From Acinetobacter venetianus RAG-1 = CIP 110063 (GTDB taxonomy: Bacteria; Pseudomonadota; Gammaproteobacteria; Pseudomonadales; Moraxellaceae): a DNA stretch of 64,000 nucleotides. Made by a program: the position numbers and the translations under genes. This document shows, one piece after another, positions 5,663 to 14,961 of the stretch. The notes beneath the pieces were generated by a model. That model ran no database searches and had not been told where the DNA came from. It saw only the letters and a list, made by a program, of their open reading frames with translations. Numbering within the stretch: the first letter of the stretch is position 1; each line of letters starts with the position of its first letter. Location: positions 205,586-269,585 of the forward strand of contig NZ_KB849556.1 of assembly GCF_000368585.1 (NCBI RefSeq), given 5' to 3'.

Positions 5663-7359
5663 TTAGGACCACCACCGCCTTCAGGCGTTACCCAAGTGAT
5701 ATTTTGTGACGGATCTTTAATGTCACATGTCTTACAGTGAACACAGTTTGCAGCATTGATTTGGAAACGTTTAGAACCGTCATCATTTTCCATGATTTCA
5801 TAAACACCAGCAGGGCAGTAGCGTTGAGCAGGCTCATCCCATTTTGGTAAGTTCACATCTACTGGAATAGATGGATCAGTCAACTTTAAGTGTGCTGGCT
5901 GATTTTCTTCATGTACGGTATTCGATACGAATACAGAAGATAAACGGTCAAAAGTCAACTTGCCATCTGGTTTTGGATAGTTTGGCTTAAACGTTGACGC
6001 ATCCACAGTTTTCAGTGCAGCAAAATCTTGTTTAAGGTCATGCAAAGTAAATGGCACTTTAAGGATGTTTTGATCGATAAAGTTAAACGCACCACCAATC
6101 CACTGACCAAACTTGTGCATTGCAGGGCCAAAGTTGCGTGAGTTATATAACTCTTTTTTTAACCAAGAGTTGTTATATTTGTCAGTATAAGCCGTTAATT
6201 CTTTGTCGAAGTGGTCGTCGCCTTCAAGAACACGAGCAATCGCAAGATCACCACCTTTTGCAACACCCGCAGCAATCGCTTCGAATACTGCCTCACCACA
6301 CAACATACCTGACTTCATTGCAGTGTGTGAGCCTTTGATTTTTGAGAAGTTCAAGAAGCCAGCATCATCACCAATCAAGCAACCGCCTGGGAAAGTCAGT
6401 TTAGGCAAAGCATTAAAGCCACCTTTCACAACAGCACGTGCGCCGTAAGAAATACGTTTACCACCTTCTAGGAATTGCTTGATGGTTGGGTGCGTTTTCC
6501 AGCGTTGCATTTCCATGAATGGATACATGTGCGGATTTTCATATGATAAATCCACGATCATACCCAAAGTCACCTGATTGTTTTCAGCGTGATATAACCA
6601 CCAGCCACCAGATGAACCTGTTTCAGATAATGGCCAGCCAGCACCATGCATCACTAAACCTGGTTTATGTTTAGCAGGATCGATTTCCCAAAGTTCTTTA
6701 ATCCCGATACCGTAGTGCTGTGGATCAGCATCTTTATCAAGATTGTATTTTGCAATCAGGCGTTTACCGAGGTGACCACGGCAGCCTTCAGCGAACAATG
6801 TATATTTCGCGTGAAGTTCATAACCCGGCGTGAAGTTGTGTGTCGGCTCACCATTTTTGCCAATACCCATGTCACCTGTTTGAATGCCTTTAACGGTACC
6901 ATCTTCATGATAAAGCACTTCAGCAGCAGCAAAGCCCGGGAAGATAGAAACTTCTAATTCTTCAGCTTTTTGACCTAACCAACGCACGACATTACCAAGA
7001 GAAATGACATAGTTCCCTTCGTTGTGCATTGATTTAGGAACCATCCAATACGGCATCTTTTGTGCTTTAGTATCAGACAATAAGAAATAAGTTTCGTCGC
7101 CCGTAACAGGAACATTCAGCGGAGCGCCTTCTTCTTTCCAGTTCGGGAACAATTCATTCATGGCACGCGGTTCAAGTACAGCACCAGAAAGGATATGCGC
7201 ACCAACTTCAGAGCCTTTTTCAACCACACAAACAGAAAGATCTGGTAGGTTGTTTTCAATCGCTAATTGACGAATTTTAATCGCAGCAGATAAACCCGCA
7301 GGTCCAGCGCCTACGATCACTACGTCAAACTCCATCGCTTCGCGTTCGATGTGTTCCAT
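5647..7359 (-). CDS. etfD: Electron transfer flavoprotein-ubiquinone oxidoreductase
   Basis: A membrane-associated flavoprotein that passes electrons from ETF (fed by acyl-CoA and other dehydrogenases) to ubiquinone. The N-terminal FAD-binding motif VVIVGAGPAGLSAAI lies about residues 13-27. A second conserved segment, GGCLIGDDAGFLN, follows in the middle. The C-terminal ferredoxin-type 4Fe-4S cysteines are in YCPAGVYE and NCVHCKTCDIKDP. The longer frame to 7389 is less likely, because AGGAGTCC (revcomp of 7363-7370) sits just upstream of ATG 7357-7359. The 570-residue length matches the family. No etfAB genes are in the window. The 3-prime end carries an inverted repeat across the stop codon. 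Confidence 0.95.
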   Translation of the reverse strand: MEHIEREAMEFDVVIVGAGPAGLSAAIKIRQLAIENNLPDLSVCVVEKGSEVGAHILSGAVLEPRAMNELFPNWKEEGAPLNVPVTGDETYFLLSDTKAQKMPYWMVPKSMHNEGNYVISLGNVVRWLGQKAEELEVSIFPGFAAAEVLYHEDGTVKGIQTGDMGIGKNGEPTHNFTPGYELHAKYTLFAEGCRGHLGKRLIAKYNLDKDADPQHYGIGIKELWEIDPAKHKPGLVMHGAGWPLSETGSSGGWWLYHAENNQVTLGMIVDLSYENPHMYPFMEMQRWKTHPTIKQFLEGGKRISYGARAVVKGGFNALPKLTFPGGCLIGDDAGFLNFSKIKGSHTAMKSGMLCGEAVFEAIAAGVAKGGDLAIARVLEGDDHFDKELTAYTDKYNNSWLKKELYNSRNFGPAMHKFGQWIGGAFNFIDQNILKVPFTLHDLKQDFAALKTVDASTFKPNYPKPDGKLTFDRLSSVFVSNTVHEENQPAHLKLTDPSIPVDVNLPKWDEPAQRYCPAGVYEIMENDDGSKRFQINAANCVHCKTCDIKDPSQNITWVTPEGGGGPNYPNM

Positions 7360-7547
7360 GTAGGACTCCTCATATTTTAAGGGTGGCAACCGTAATCATT
7401 GCTATTCGGTGCTGCCATGAGTGTTCTTAATTGCCAAGCACAAAAACTAGCTATTGCGCTTGCAAACGTTTGGGATAGTATAGTTTTAAACCTTGATCTC
7501 GCCAATTGGCTGAGCGGTCATATTTTCTCGTCAGCAAGGCATAAACT

Positions 7548-8171
7548 ATGATAAATGAAAATGATTCTCCACAAAACTCTTTAGAAAATCAGGGAAAAAC
7601 CGTGTTGTCTGATGATAAAAACTTAATGAACATTACACAATACTTAAAAGATGTACAGCAAAGTCACAAAAGGTCAATTCCACCTTTAGAGCAATGGCAT
7701 CCAAAGCATTGTGGCAAAATGGATCTACGCGTAAAAGCCAACGGAGAATGGTGGCACGAAGGTCAATTGGTCAAACGCCAAGCACTGTTAGATCTGTTTA
7801 GCAAAGTGCTTTGGAAAGAAGATGGAAAATTCTACTTAAAAACTCCTGTTGAGCAGATCGAAATTGAGGTAGAGGATGAACCTTTATTGATCAATCAGGC
7901 TGATCAAGTTGAGATTGAGGGTAAGCTTTATTTACAGTTGACCACAACCAATCAAGATGTCGTGATCGTAGATGAGGAACATCCGATTTTTATGCGGGAA
8001 TATCAGGGAGAATTGCGTCCATATGTGCATGTACGCTTTGGTATAAATGCATTAATTCAACGACAAAGTTTTTATCATCTCGTGAATTATGGCTGTCTGT
8101 CAGAAACTGAAAATGGTGAAGCTGTTTTAACATTAAAAAGTGGTGATTTGGTATTGCATTTGAGCACCTGA
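7548..8171 (+). CDS. DUF1285-family protein
   Basis: A 207-residue cytosolic protein with a DUF1285 domain in its C-terminal two thirds. The conserved opening is PPLEQWHPKHCGKMDLRV, followed by GEWWHEGQLVKRQALLDLFSKVL and KFYLKTPVEQIEIEVED. The N-terminal 40 residues are polar and likely disordered. DUF1285 proteins have no settled biochemical role; structures of the family show two beta-rich lobes. It lies divergent from etfD with a 188-bp gap and precedes murI by about 50 bp, without a terminator between them, so co-transcription with murI is possible. Confidence 0.8.
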   Translation: MINENDSPQNSLENQGKTVLSDDKNLMNITQYLKDVQQSHKRSIPPLEQWHPKHCGKMDLRVKANGEWWHEGQLVKRQALLDLFSKVLWKEDGKFYLKTPVEQIEIEVEDEPLLINQADQVEIEGKLYLQLTTTNQDVVIVDEEHPIFMREYQGELRPYVHVRFGINALIQRQSFYHLVNYGCLSETENGEAVLTLKSGDLVLHLST

Positions 8172-8218
8172 GGTTTAAGCTAAAAAGAGTGAATTAATCA
8201 TTGTGTCAATATATCTGT

Positions 8219-9091
8219 ATGGCTGCCGTTCAACCTATTACTGAAGTACTTCATCCTATGCCACATGCATCATCAGATGCACCAATTGGGGTTTTTGATT
8301 CAGGAATAGGAGGGCTTTCGATAGCACAGGAAATTGCACGACATCTGCCAAATGAGCGCATCATTTATTATGCAGATACGGCGCACGTTCCTTATGGTGC
8401 ACGTTCTGACCAAGAAATTCGTGAATTAACGGCACATGCAATTGAATGGTTATATCGGCAAGGCTGTAAGATTGCTGTAGTTGCTTGTAATACTGCATCT
8501 GCGTTTAGTTTGGATTATTTGCGCGAACATTATGGGGAAAATTTTCCTATTGTTGGATTAGTACCAGCGCTAAAGCCAGCTGTGCTGCAAACACAATCTA
8601 AGGTTGTCGCTGTGTTAGCAACCCCTGCAACGTTTCGTGGTCGATTGATCAAAGATGTGATGATGAAGTTTGCTGAACCTGCGGGAGTAAAGGTGTTAAC
8701 CGTGACCAGTTTGGAGCTTGTTCCGTTTGTAGAAGCTGGGCAGCAGATGAGTGATGCTTGTCTAAGCGTATTACGACAGATATTACAACCTGTTGTAGAT
8801 CAAGGCGCAGATTTTCTCGTACTTGGTTGTACGCACTATCCATTCTTGAAAGATGCTATTCATCAAATTTTTGCTGAAAAGCTTAAATTAATTGATTCGG
8901 GGCAGGCAGTTGCGCGACAAACAGCATATATTTTGATAAAAAATAGGTTATTATGTGACAAAATAAGTCATAATATTACACGTATTGAATGTTTTGTTAG
9001 CGGTCAAAATGCGGTTGAGTTGGAGCCAGTACTCCAACACTTGATACCAGAACAACTGACATGGACGATTCAAGATCTGGTTGAAGTTTAG
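8219..9091 (+). CDS. murI: Glutamate racemase
   Basis: Makes D-glutamate for peptidoglycan by interconverting L- and D-glutamate in the cytosol. Family signatures are clear: IGVFDSGIGGLSIAQEI, the first catalytic cysteine in VVACNTASAFSL and the second in VLGCTHYPFL. The start is uncertain. The frame opens at TTG 8201, but ATG 8219 (MAAVQPITEVL) or ATG 8258 (MPHASSDAPIG) are likelier; the latter would give the typical short N-terminus, but neither has a convincing ribosome binding site. The C-terminal tail (after DSGQAVARQTAYIL) is slightly longer than in E. coli. It lies just downstream of the DUF1285 gene. Confidence 0.93.
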   Translation: MAAVQPITEVLHPMPHASSDAPIGVFDSGIGGLSIAQEIARHLPNERIIYYADTAHVPYGARSDQEIRELTAHAIEWLYRQGCKIAVVACNTASAFSLDYLREHYGENFPIVGLVPALKPAVLQTQSKVVAVLATPATFRGRLIKDVMMKFAEPAGVKVLTVTSLELVPFVEAGQQMSDACLSVLRQILQPVVDQGADFLVLGCTHYPFLKDAIHQIFAEKLKLIDSGQAVARQTAYILIKNRLLCDKISHNITRIECFVSGQNAVELEPVLQHLIPEQLTWTIQDLVEV

Positions 9092-9201
9092 TTTTTGGAT
9101 TCTGAATTTCTAACCATAATTAAGATTTTATGGGGTTATCTGTTCATAAATTACAGGCTCAAGGGCTTGGGTTTATAGATAAGTAAAATGAGGCTCAGCC
9201 T

Positions 9202-10230
9202 ATGCAAGATACTCGTTATCAAGTTTTTATTTCTACGTCTGGCAATGAAATGCAACCAGAGCGGGCAGTATTAACTCAAACTTTGGTTGGAATGGGGTTC
9301 TTTTCGTGGGGCTTGGAACAGCGCACACCTTTAAGTACCTCGATTGCACGTCGTCAGATTGATGACTGTGATTATGTCGTGATCCTGCTGGGTAGTCAGT
9401 ACGGTGAGCAGTCAGTATCAGGTGTTGGCTATATGCATCTAGAATATATCTACGCAATGACCAAACAAAAACCAGTGATTGTTTTCATGCATGAAGATCC
9501 TGATTCACGTGAAACTAGTTTGCATGATAATAAACCTGAACTGAAAGAAAAATTTAAAGAGTTTAGAAAACAACTTCAGCATGAGGTTGATCAAGTTTTC
9601 TGTTATCGGACATTGAGAGATTTAGAGCTTGCTGTGCGTTCGAGCATGCCACAAATGTTGGAGCGCTATCCGGTTGTGGGTTGGGTTCGTCCTCAAAATA
9701 CTCAAGTCTTACAAGACGAAATTGATGCATTACGTGCCAAAGTCAAACAACTCGAAGCAGAAGTTGGTGGGCGTGAAGCTGATCCAATTGCTTCCGTACC
9801 AAAAGTTTCTATGCATGAACTGTATTCATTTGAATATCGTATGCATGCTTACCAAGATGGCAATTTCAAAGAAATAAAAACCTTTCGTAAAATAACTTGG
9901 GCACAATTACTTAATGTCTTAGGTGCATCATTTATTATTCCAACACCAGAAGAATATTTTTCAAAGCGTATGAATGAATATTTAAATGAAACTGGTCTAG
10001 AGGATGCACGTAAAGAGATGCCACGAGCGCATGCTGTATCTCGTGCACAGATTAATATCCGTGCTTTGCATGAAATCAAATTGCAGATGCGACAAAATGA
10101 GTGGATTCTTCCTGCTGGGCGTGATGATCGTCAACGGATGTTATGGCAGTTGACGCATAAAGGTCAGAAGCTATTGGAAAGTAATATGTTGGATAGTAAT
10201 CGGGTTTTTCAGTTTAAGACCATGCATTAA
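9202..10230 (+). CDS. DUF4062 domain protein with C-terminal helical region
   Basis: A 342-residue protein. Residues about 6-105 match DUF4062: YQVFISTSGNEMQPER, then a Rossmann-like fold with DDCDYVVILLGSQYGE and EYIYAMTKQKPVIVFMHE. This resembles TIR-like or nucleotide-handling domains found in signalling and some defence proteins. A short predicted coiled coil (LQDEIDALRAKVKQLEAEV) lies about 170-190. The C-terminal 140 residues are mixed alpha, probably a DNA-binding or sensing region, but I do not recognise a named family. It sits alone between murI and hemH with a normal ribosome binding site. Function unknown; a defence role is only a possibility. Confidence 0.75.
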   Translation: MQDTRYQVFISTSGNEMQPERAVLTQTLVGMGFFSWGLEQRTPLSTSIARRQIDDCDYVVILLGSQYGEQSVSGVGYMHLEYIYAMTKQKPVIVFMHEDPDSRETSLHDNKPELKEKFKEFRKQLQHEVDQVFCYRTLRDLELAVRSSMPQMLERYPVVGWVRPQNTQVLQDEIDALRAKVKQLEAEVGGREADPIASVPKVSMHELYSFEYRMHAYQDGNFKEIKTFRKITWAQLLNVLGASFIIPTPEEYFSKRMNEYLNETGLEDARKEMPRAHAVSRAQINIRALHEIKLQMRQNEWILPAGRDDRQRMLWQLTHKGQKLLESNMLDSNRVFQFKTMH

Positions 10231-10299
10231 ACCAATTTAAAAAAAAATCCTAAAACTGCTAAAGTAATGAAAGAAATTTACTTATAGCGGAAGCGGTTA

Positions 10300-11316
10300 A
10301 TGTCAGCGATACAAAAACCAAAAGTCACTGTGGTTTTGGCTAATTTAGGTACGCCAGATGAAGCCACTGTGCCAGCAGTGCGTCGTTTCTTAAAACAATT
10401 CTTATCTGATACGCGAGTGATCGAAATTCCCAAACCAATTTGGTGGGTGATCTTACATTTATTCGTTCTGACGTTTCGCCCAAAGCGAGTGGCTGAAGCC
10501 TATGCCTCAGTATGGTCAAAAGATTCACCGATGCGGGAAATTGTGCTTGAGCAAGCGCAGTTAGTCAAACAACGCTTACAAGATGAAAATCATCAGTTTG
10601 ATTTAACGGTTGTACCTGCCATGACTTATGGTCAACCGAGTATTTATGACGTACTGGATCAATTAGAAAAAGACCCACAAGAACATGTCATTTTATTACC
10701 ATTATTTCCGCAATATTCAGCAACGTCGACAGCACCACTTTATGATGCTTTTGCAAAATGGATTCCTAATCAACGCCATTTACCTGGTTTGACGTTGATT
10801 AAAGATTATTATCAGCATCCACTATTTATTCAGGCACTTGCTGAAAGTGTTCTTGAATATCAAACGCATCATGGCAAAGCACAGAAACTACTCATGTCTT
10901 TTCATGGTATTCCTCAGCCTTATGCTGATAAAGGCGACCCGTATGCGGATCGTTGTCGAACTACAGCACGTTTAGTCGCTGAAGCGTTGCATTTAAATGA
11001 TGATGAGTGGGCGATTAGCTTTCAATCGCGATTTGGTAAGCAAGAGTGGGTAAAACCTTATACTGATCAATTGCTGCAACAATGGGGTGAGCAAAAAGTA
11101 AAATCTGTACAGGTACTTAGTCCAGCATTCTCAGCAGATTGTTTGGAAACACTTGAAGAACTAGCTATGCAGAATAAAGAAACTTTTCAACATGCAGGCG
11201 GTGGAGAATATGCCTACATTCCTGCATTGAATGCGCAACAGTCGCATATAGATTTGCTTGCGAGTCTAGTTCAAGCTAATCTTGATGCTCTTACTCATAC
11301 CTTAGCCCATCGTTAA
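10300..11316 (+). CDS. hemH: Ferrochelatase
   Basis: Inserts ferrous iron into protoporphyrin IX, the last step of haem synthesis. The N-terminal [21 protein letters not shown] signature is present, followed by [11 protein letters not shown] and [15 protein letters not shown] segments ([14 protein letters not shown]). The catalytic histidine lies in [18 protein letters not shown] and the conserved acidic residues in [16 protein letters not shown]. 338 residues, normal for proteobacterial cytosolic or peripheral enzymes. The ATG at 10300 is preceded by a purine-rich stretch (agcggaagcgg). The metallo-hydrolase gene follows after 28 bp and is likely co-transcribed. Confidence 0.95.
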   Translation: MSAIQKPKVTVVLANLGTPDEATVPAVRRFLKQFLSDTRVIEIPKPIWWVILHLFVLTFRPKRVAEAYASVWSKDSPMREIVLEQAQLVKQRLQDENHQFDLTVVPAMTYGQPSIYDVLDQLEKDPQEHVILLPLFPQYSATSTAPLYDAFAKWIPNQRHLPGLTLIKDYYQHPLFIQALAESVLEYQTHHGKAQKLLMSFHGIPQPYADKGDPYADRCRTTARLVAEALHLNDDEWAISFQSRFGKQEWVKPYTDQLLQQWGEQKVKSVQVLSPAFSADCLETLEELAMQNKETFQHAGGGEYAYIPALNAQQSHIDLLASLVQANLDALTHTLAHR

Positions 11317-11344
11317 ATCGACGCTTATTCCGCCAGAGGTTTTT

Positions 11345-11989
11345 ATGCTGCAAGTCAAAATTGTGCCCGTAACTGCATTTGCTCAAAACTGTTCCATTGT
11401 TTGGGATAGCGAGAGTAAAGAAGCTGTTTTGATTGATGCGGGTGGTGATGCAGCGGTACTCAAAAAAGAGGTGGAAGCATTAGGTTTAAAGGTCAAGGCA
11501 CTTTGGCTAACACATGGGCATCTTGATCATGCAGGTGCGGTGGGTGAGCTGGCTGAGACATGGAAAATCCCTGTGATTGGGCCGCATAAAGAAGATCAGT
11601 TTTGGTTAGACATGATCCAAGAAGTGTCGGCACGTTATGGTTTTCCGATTCCTCAACCTGTCAAAGTTGATCAGTGGTTGGAGGGTGGAGAAGTCCTTAA
11701 ACTGGGTGATGATGAATTTGAGGTTCGCTTTGCACCAGGGCATACTCCTGGTCATGTGATGTTCTATAACGCTCAACATGGTTTGCTTTGGACAGGAGAT
11801 GTACTGTTTAAGGGTTCGATTGGACGTACAGACTTTCCGAAAGGCAATCATCAACAGTTACTTGATTCGATTCAACGTGAGTGCTTTAGCTTGCCTGATG
11901 AAACGCAGTTTATTTCAGGTCATGGCCCAATCAGTACCATCGGTTATGAAAAGCAATTTAACCCGTTTGTTGCGAGCAAAGCGGGCTAA
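11345..11989 (+). CDS. Metallo-beta-lactamase fold hydrolase (glyoxalase II-like, YcbL type)
   Basis: A 214-residue cytosolic hydrolase with the metal-binding HxHxDH motif in LTHGHLDHAGAVGEL. Further ligand motifs are FAPGHTPGHVMFY, LWTGDVLFKGSIGRTDFP and FISGHGPIST. It matches the short glyoxalase-II-like family (YcbL), thought to hydrolyse thioesters such as S-lactoylglutathione; the substrate is not certain. It follows hemH by 28 bp on the same strand and overlaps by 4 bp the convergent yacG gene. Confidence 0.88.
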   Translation: MLQVKIVPVTAFAQNCSIVWDSESKEAVLIDAGGDAAVLKKEVEALGLKVKALWLTHGHLDHAGAVGELAETWKIPVIGPHKEDQFWLDMIQEVSARYGFPIPQPVKVDQWLEGGEVLKLGDDEFEVRFAPGHTPGHVMFYNAQHGLLWTGDVLFKGSIGRTDFPKGNHQQLLDSIQRECFSLPDETQFISGHGPISTIGYEKQFNPFVASKAG

Positions 11990-12177
11990 TCCTCATAGTC
12001 ATCTTCGTGACGCTGTAAGCCTGCTTGAGGTGCATCTTGAGTAGGCAATTTATATTCTTCACTTGCCCAAGCACCTAGATCGATTAATTTGCAGCGCTCA
12101 GAACAAAATGGGCGATATTCATTGCCTTCCCAAGTGCTAGCTTCACCACAACGTGGACATGGAAATGTACGAGGCAT
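11986..12177 (-). CDS. yacG: DNA gyrase inhibitor YacG
   Basis: A 63-residue zinc protein that binds GyrB and inhibits gyrase. Four cysteines form the zinc site: CPRCGEASTW and FCSERCKLIDLGAWASEEY. The LIDLGAWASEEYKLP segment is diagnostic. The C-terminus is acidic (HEDDYED). It is convergent with the glyoxalase-II-like gene, sharing 4 bp of their ends. In many gammaproteobacteria yacG lies beside coaE and pilD; that context is not seen here. Confidence 0.93.
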   Translation of the reverse strand: MPRTFPCPRCGEASTWEGNEYRPFCSERCKLIDLGAWASEEYKLPTQDAPQAGLQRHEDDYED

Positions 12178-12268
12178 AGAAAATTCCTACAGCAAAACTA
12201 AATACATTAGGCAAAAGCAAAGTGACTTGTTAGACTTATGCCCGATTTATAGATAGTTTGATGTGATT

Positions 12269-12916
12269 ATGTCGATTCGTCAATTTCAAGCGCATAGAAT
12301 GCAAGCTCCACGAGATTTTCAGCAAATTCCAAATACACCAATTTGCGTTGAAATTGGTGCTGGTAAAGGTAAGCATGCCTTACTTTTTACAGGACAAAAT
12401 CCTCAAACCACGTTATATGCAATTGAGCGTACTAAAGAAAAATTTTTGGCGATGCAAAAACAGCATCAACTTGAAGTGCGTGAATATTTAAACCCGATTC
12501 ATGCGGATGCATTACCGTGGATCGTCCATGCTTTATTTCCAGCACAAGTTGAACATTTCTTTATTCTCTATCCCAACCCAGAACCTCATAATCCAGCACA
12601 ACGCTGGTTAAATATGCCTTTTTTTGAGTTTCTAATTTCGCGCTTAAAGCCGAATGGCACGATTACACTTGCCAGTAACATTCCCGAATATATTGATGAA
12701 GCGGAACAGCAACTGATTGAATTGTGGAAGCTGCCATATGAAAAACAAAAAATTGCTAGTGATTCGGCACGTACACATTTTGAAATTAAGTACTTAGAAC
12801 GCGGTGAATTATGCCAGCAATTGCTGATCACTAAGCCTCAGGAATATGTCACGCGTTTTGATGATTTCATGCCATTACAAGGGCAGATCATGTCTGAGAG
12901 CAGTGATGCCGAATAA
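12269..12916 (+). CDS. TrmB-like SAM-dependent methyltransferase
   Basis: A 215-residue Rossmann methyltransferase of the TrmB superfamily. The SAM site is ICVEIGAGKGKHALLF, then LYAIERTKEKFLAM and IHADALPWIVHALF. The region corresponding to the TrmB substrate motif reads ILYPNPEPHNPAQRWLNMPF and lacks the basic RHHKRR cluster of the canonical enzyme. It may therefore be a paralogue with another substrate; which RNA (if any) it modifies is not clear. The frame starts at GTG 12263, but ATG 12269 is preferred. Its end overlaps the start of the downstream flavoprotein gene by 11 bp. Confidence 0.72.
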   Translation: MSIRQFQAHRMQAPRDFQQIPNTPICVEIGAGKGKHALLFTGQNPQTTLYAIERTKEKFLAMQKQHQLEVREYLNPIHADALPWIVHALFPAQVEHFFILYPNPEPHNPAQRWLNMPFFEFLISRLKPNGTITLASNIPEYIDEAEQQLIELWKLPYEKQKIASDSARTHFEIKYLERGELCQQLLITKPQEYVTRFDDFMPLQGQIMSESSDAE

Positions 12917-14099
12917 GCGCATTGCCATTATTGGCGCTGGCCCAGCAGGTTTGATGGCAGCCGAAGTACTCAGTCAATATGACTATACGATTGATGTGTT
13001 TGAACAAAAACCTTCTGCTGCACGTAAGTTTTTGATGGCAGGTAAAACAGGACTGAATATTTCCCATAATGAGCCTGTCACGGATTTTATTCAACGCTAT
13101 GATCAAGCGGAATGGCTTGCGCCTTGGATCAAACAGTGGGATGCGGCGTGGATTCAAAATTGGATGCATGGTTTAGGCATCGAATCCTATATTGGCAGCT
13201 CTGGACGAGTTTTCCCCGTTGAAATGAAAGCAGCGCCTTTACTTCGCGCTTGGCTAAAACGTTTGATGACAGCGAAGGTAAAATTTCACTATCGCCATCG
13301 CTGTGTAGAATTATCTAAAAATGAACTCACGATTGAAAATCAGACTCAGCGTTTTACGGCAAGTTATGATGCGATAGTTTTGGCATGTGGTGCGGTGTCT
13401 TGGGCACAGTTGGGCAGTGATGGCTTATGGCAAGATTGGTTAGCACAGGACGAAATTGAAACTTTTCAACCCAGCAATGTTGGAGTACTGAAAACATGGT
13501 CGCCATTCATACAAGATTGTTTTGGGCAACCTCTGAAACGCGTTGATGCATGGGTGAATGCAGAAAACAAAACGCATGGTGATATTGTGATTACACACTA
13601 TGGTTTGGAAAGTGGTGTGATCTATAAGTTAGGGCGTGATTTAAGAGCCTTAAATGCGAACCATCAAGTCTTACAACTTTATTTGGATTTGCTGCCTGAT
13701 GTCAGTCTGGCGCAGTTAGAAAATAAGTTACAAGGCAATAAAAAGCAGTCTTTAACCAATATTTGGCGTAAAGCGGGCTTAGATCAAGTCAAAATCAATT
13801 TAATTCGTGAAGTCGTTGCTAAAGCGCAATGGTCTGATGCCAAGCAAATAGCACGACATATTAAACAACTCTGCATTGCTTTGGATGGTTTTCGTCCTAT
13901 TCAAGAAGCCATTAGTTGTGCAGGTGGTGTGAAGCAAATGGCATTGTCTTCACAGTTACAATTGCAATCTAATCCTTATGTCTTTTGTTGTGGTGAAATG
14001 TTGGATTGGGATGCACCCACAGGTGGCTATTTGCTGACAGCTTGTTTTGCAACGGGGCGAGCAGTAGGACAAGGTGTTCATCAACTTTTGAGTGACTGA
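12906..14099 (+). CDS. HI0933-type FAD-dependent oxidoreductase
   Basis: A 397-residue flavoprotein of the HI0933/BaiN-like family. The N-terminal dinucleotide motif is RIAIIGAGPAGLMAAEVL (residues about 4-21). It is followed by AARKFLMAGKTGLNISH and a segment with GSSGRVFPVEMKAAPLLRAW. The C-terminus has FCCGEMLDWDAPTGGYLLT, a typical FAD-contact signature. Members are close to the TIGR03862 group; their substrates are unknown. The open frame starts at 12846 within the methyltransferase gene, but ATG 12906 begins right at the flavin-binding strand. The overlap with the upstream gene suggests one transcript. Confidence 0.85.
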   Translation: MPNKRIAIIGAGPAGLMAAEVLSQYDYTIDVFEQKPSAARKFLMAGKTGLNISHNEPVTDFIQRYDQAEWLAPWIKQWDAAWIQNWMHGLGIESYIGSSGRVFPVEMKAAPLLRAWLKRLMTAKVKFHYRHRCVELSKNELTIENQTQRFTASYDAIVLACGAVSWAQLGSDGLWQDWLAQDEIETFQPSNVGVLKTWSPFIQDCFGQPLKRVDAWVNAENKTHGDIVITHYGLESGVIYKLGRDLRALNANHQVLQLYLDLLPDVSLAQLENKLQGNKKQSLTNIWRKAGLDQVKINLIREVVAKAQWSDAKQIARHIKQLCIALDGFRPIQEAISCAGGVKQMALSSQLQLQSNPYVFCCGEMLDWDAPTGGYLLTACFATGRAVGQGVHQLLSD

Positions 14100-14170
14100 A
14101 ACAGCTCACTTTTTTACGCTATATCCGATATTATTTTGATTAAAAATATTCTAATTTATGACGAGCCGAT

Positions 14171-14830
14171 ATGAATACTGAACACACTTTAGAAGAGCAA
14201 AACATAGAAATTATTCAACCATTTCATCCAAAAAATTTATTCAATTTATTTTTTAAACCGAAGACATTTTTTTCTCAGTCGAATCACTATCACCATAAAA
14301 GTATTATGCTGATGGCTTATTTGATTGGTGTTGTCGCTGTAATGGATCGCATTGATCAGAAGCTGTTAAGTTCTGAGCTTGGTCAATCTTCATCTTTTAC
14401 AGATTCCCTGACAGAGACATGGTTCGCCTACTGGCTTTGGGTGCTGGGAATGGGCATTTTGTCGGCTGCATTGGCTTGGGTCATACAAGGCTGGTGGTAT
14501 AAAAAGCGTCTGCAATTTTCTGGTGTTCAGAATGCTGACCCACAACTTGCTCGACATGTGTTTGTTCTGCAGGCATTAGTTTATGTATTGCCGATCATTG
14601 TTGTGACTTTGATTCAAACATTTCTCTATAAAAATTATGTCGATGCCTATAATAATTCGACGTTTTTAGCTGTGATAACAATTCCATTTTTATTGCTTTC
14701 ATGTTGGGTAAGTTATCGTGGAGCGACACAGGTTTTTAACACCAATGCTTGGGCTAAGTTTTGGTTCTTGGGCATGCCTGTCGTTTTCTACATTACGATT
14801 GGTGGTTTATTTGCAGCATTAGTAAATTAA
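14171..14830 (+). CDS. YIP1-family-like integral membrane protein
   Basis: A 219-residue protein with about five hydrophobic helices: near 45-62 (IMLMAYLIGVVAVMD), 84-104 (WFAYWLWVLGMGILSAALAWV), 133-155, 160-185 and 195-218. The N-terminal 40 residues are polar and contain NLFFKPKTFFSQS, a pattern typical of bacterial YIP1-domain proteins. Function is unknown. It is transcribed alone after the flavoprotein gene. Confidence 0.6.
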   Translation: MNTEHTLEEQNIEIIQPFHPKNLFNLFFKPKTFFSQSNHYHHKSIMLMAYLIGVVAVMDRIDQKLLSSELGQSSSFTDSLTETWFAYWLWVLGMGILSAALAWVIQGWWYKKRLQFSGVQNADPQLARHVFVLQALVYVLPIIVVTLIQTFLYKNYVDAYNNSTFLAVITIPFLLLSCWVSYRGATQVFNTNAWAKFWFLGMPVVFYITIGGLFAALVN

Positions 14831-14961
14831 TTTAAAACGTAATGCTTTTCAAAGTTCTAAGCATAGCATTCAAATTTTCAATACTTTTGTTTTTACCATT
14901 TGCTTGTTATTTCTATTTTATTAATGCTAATTTTTAGAAAACTTTGATTGGGATAATAACT

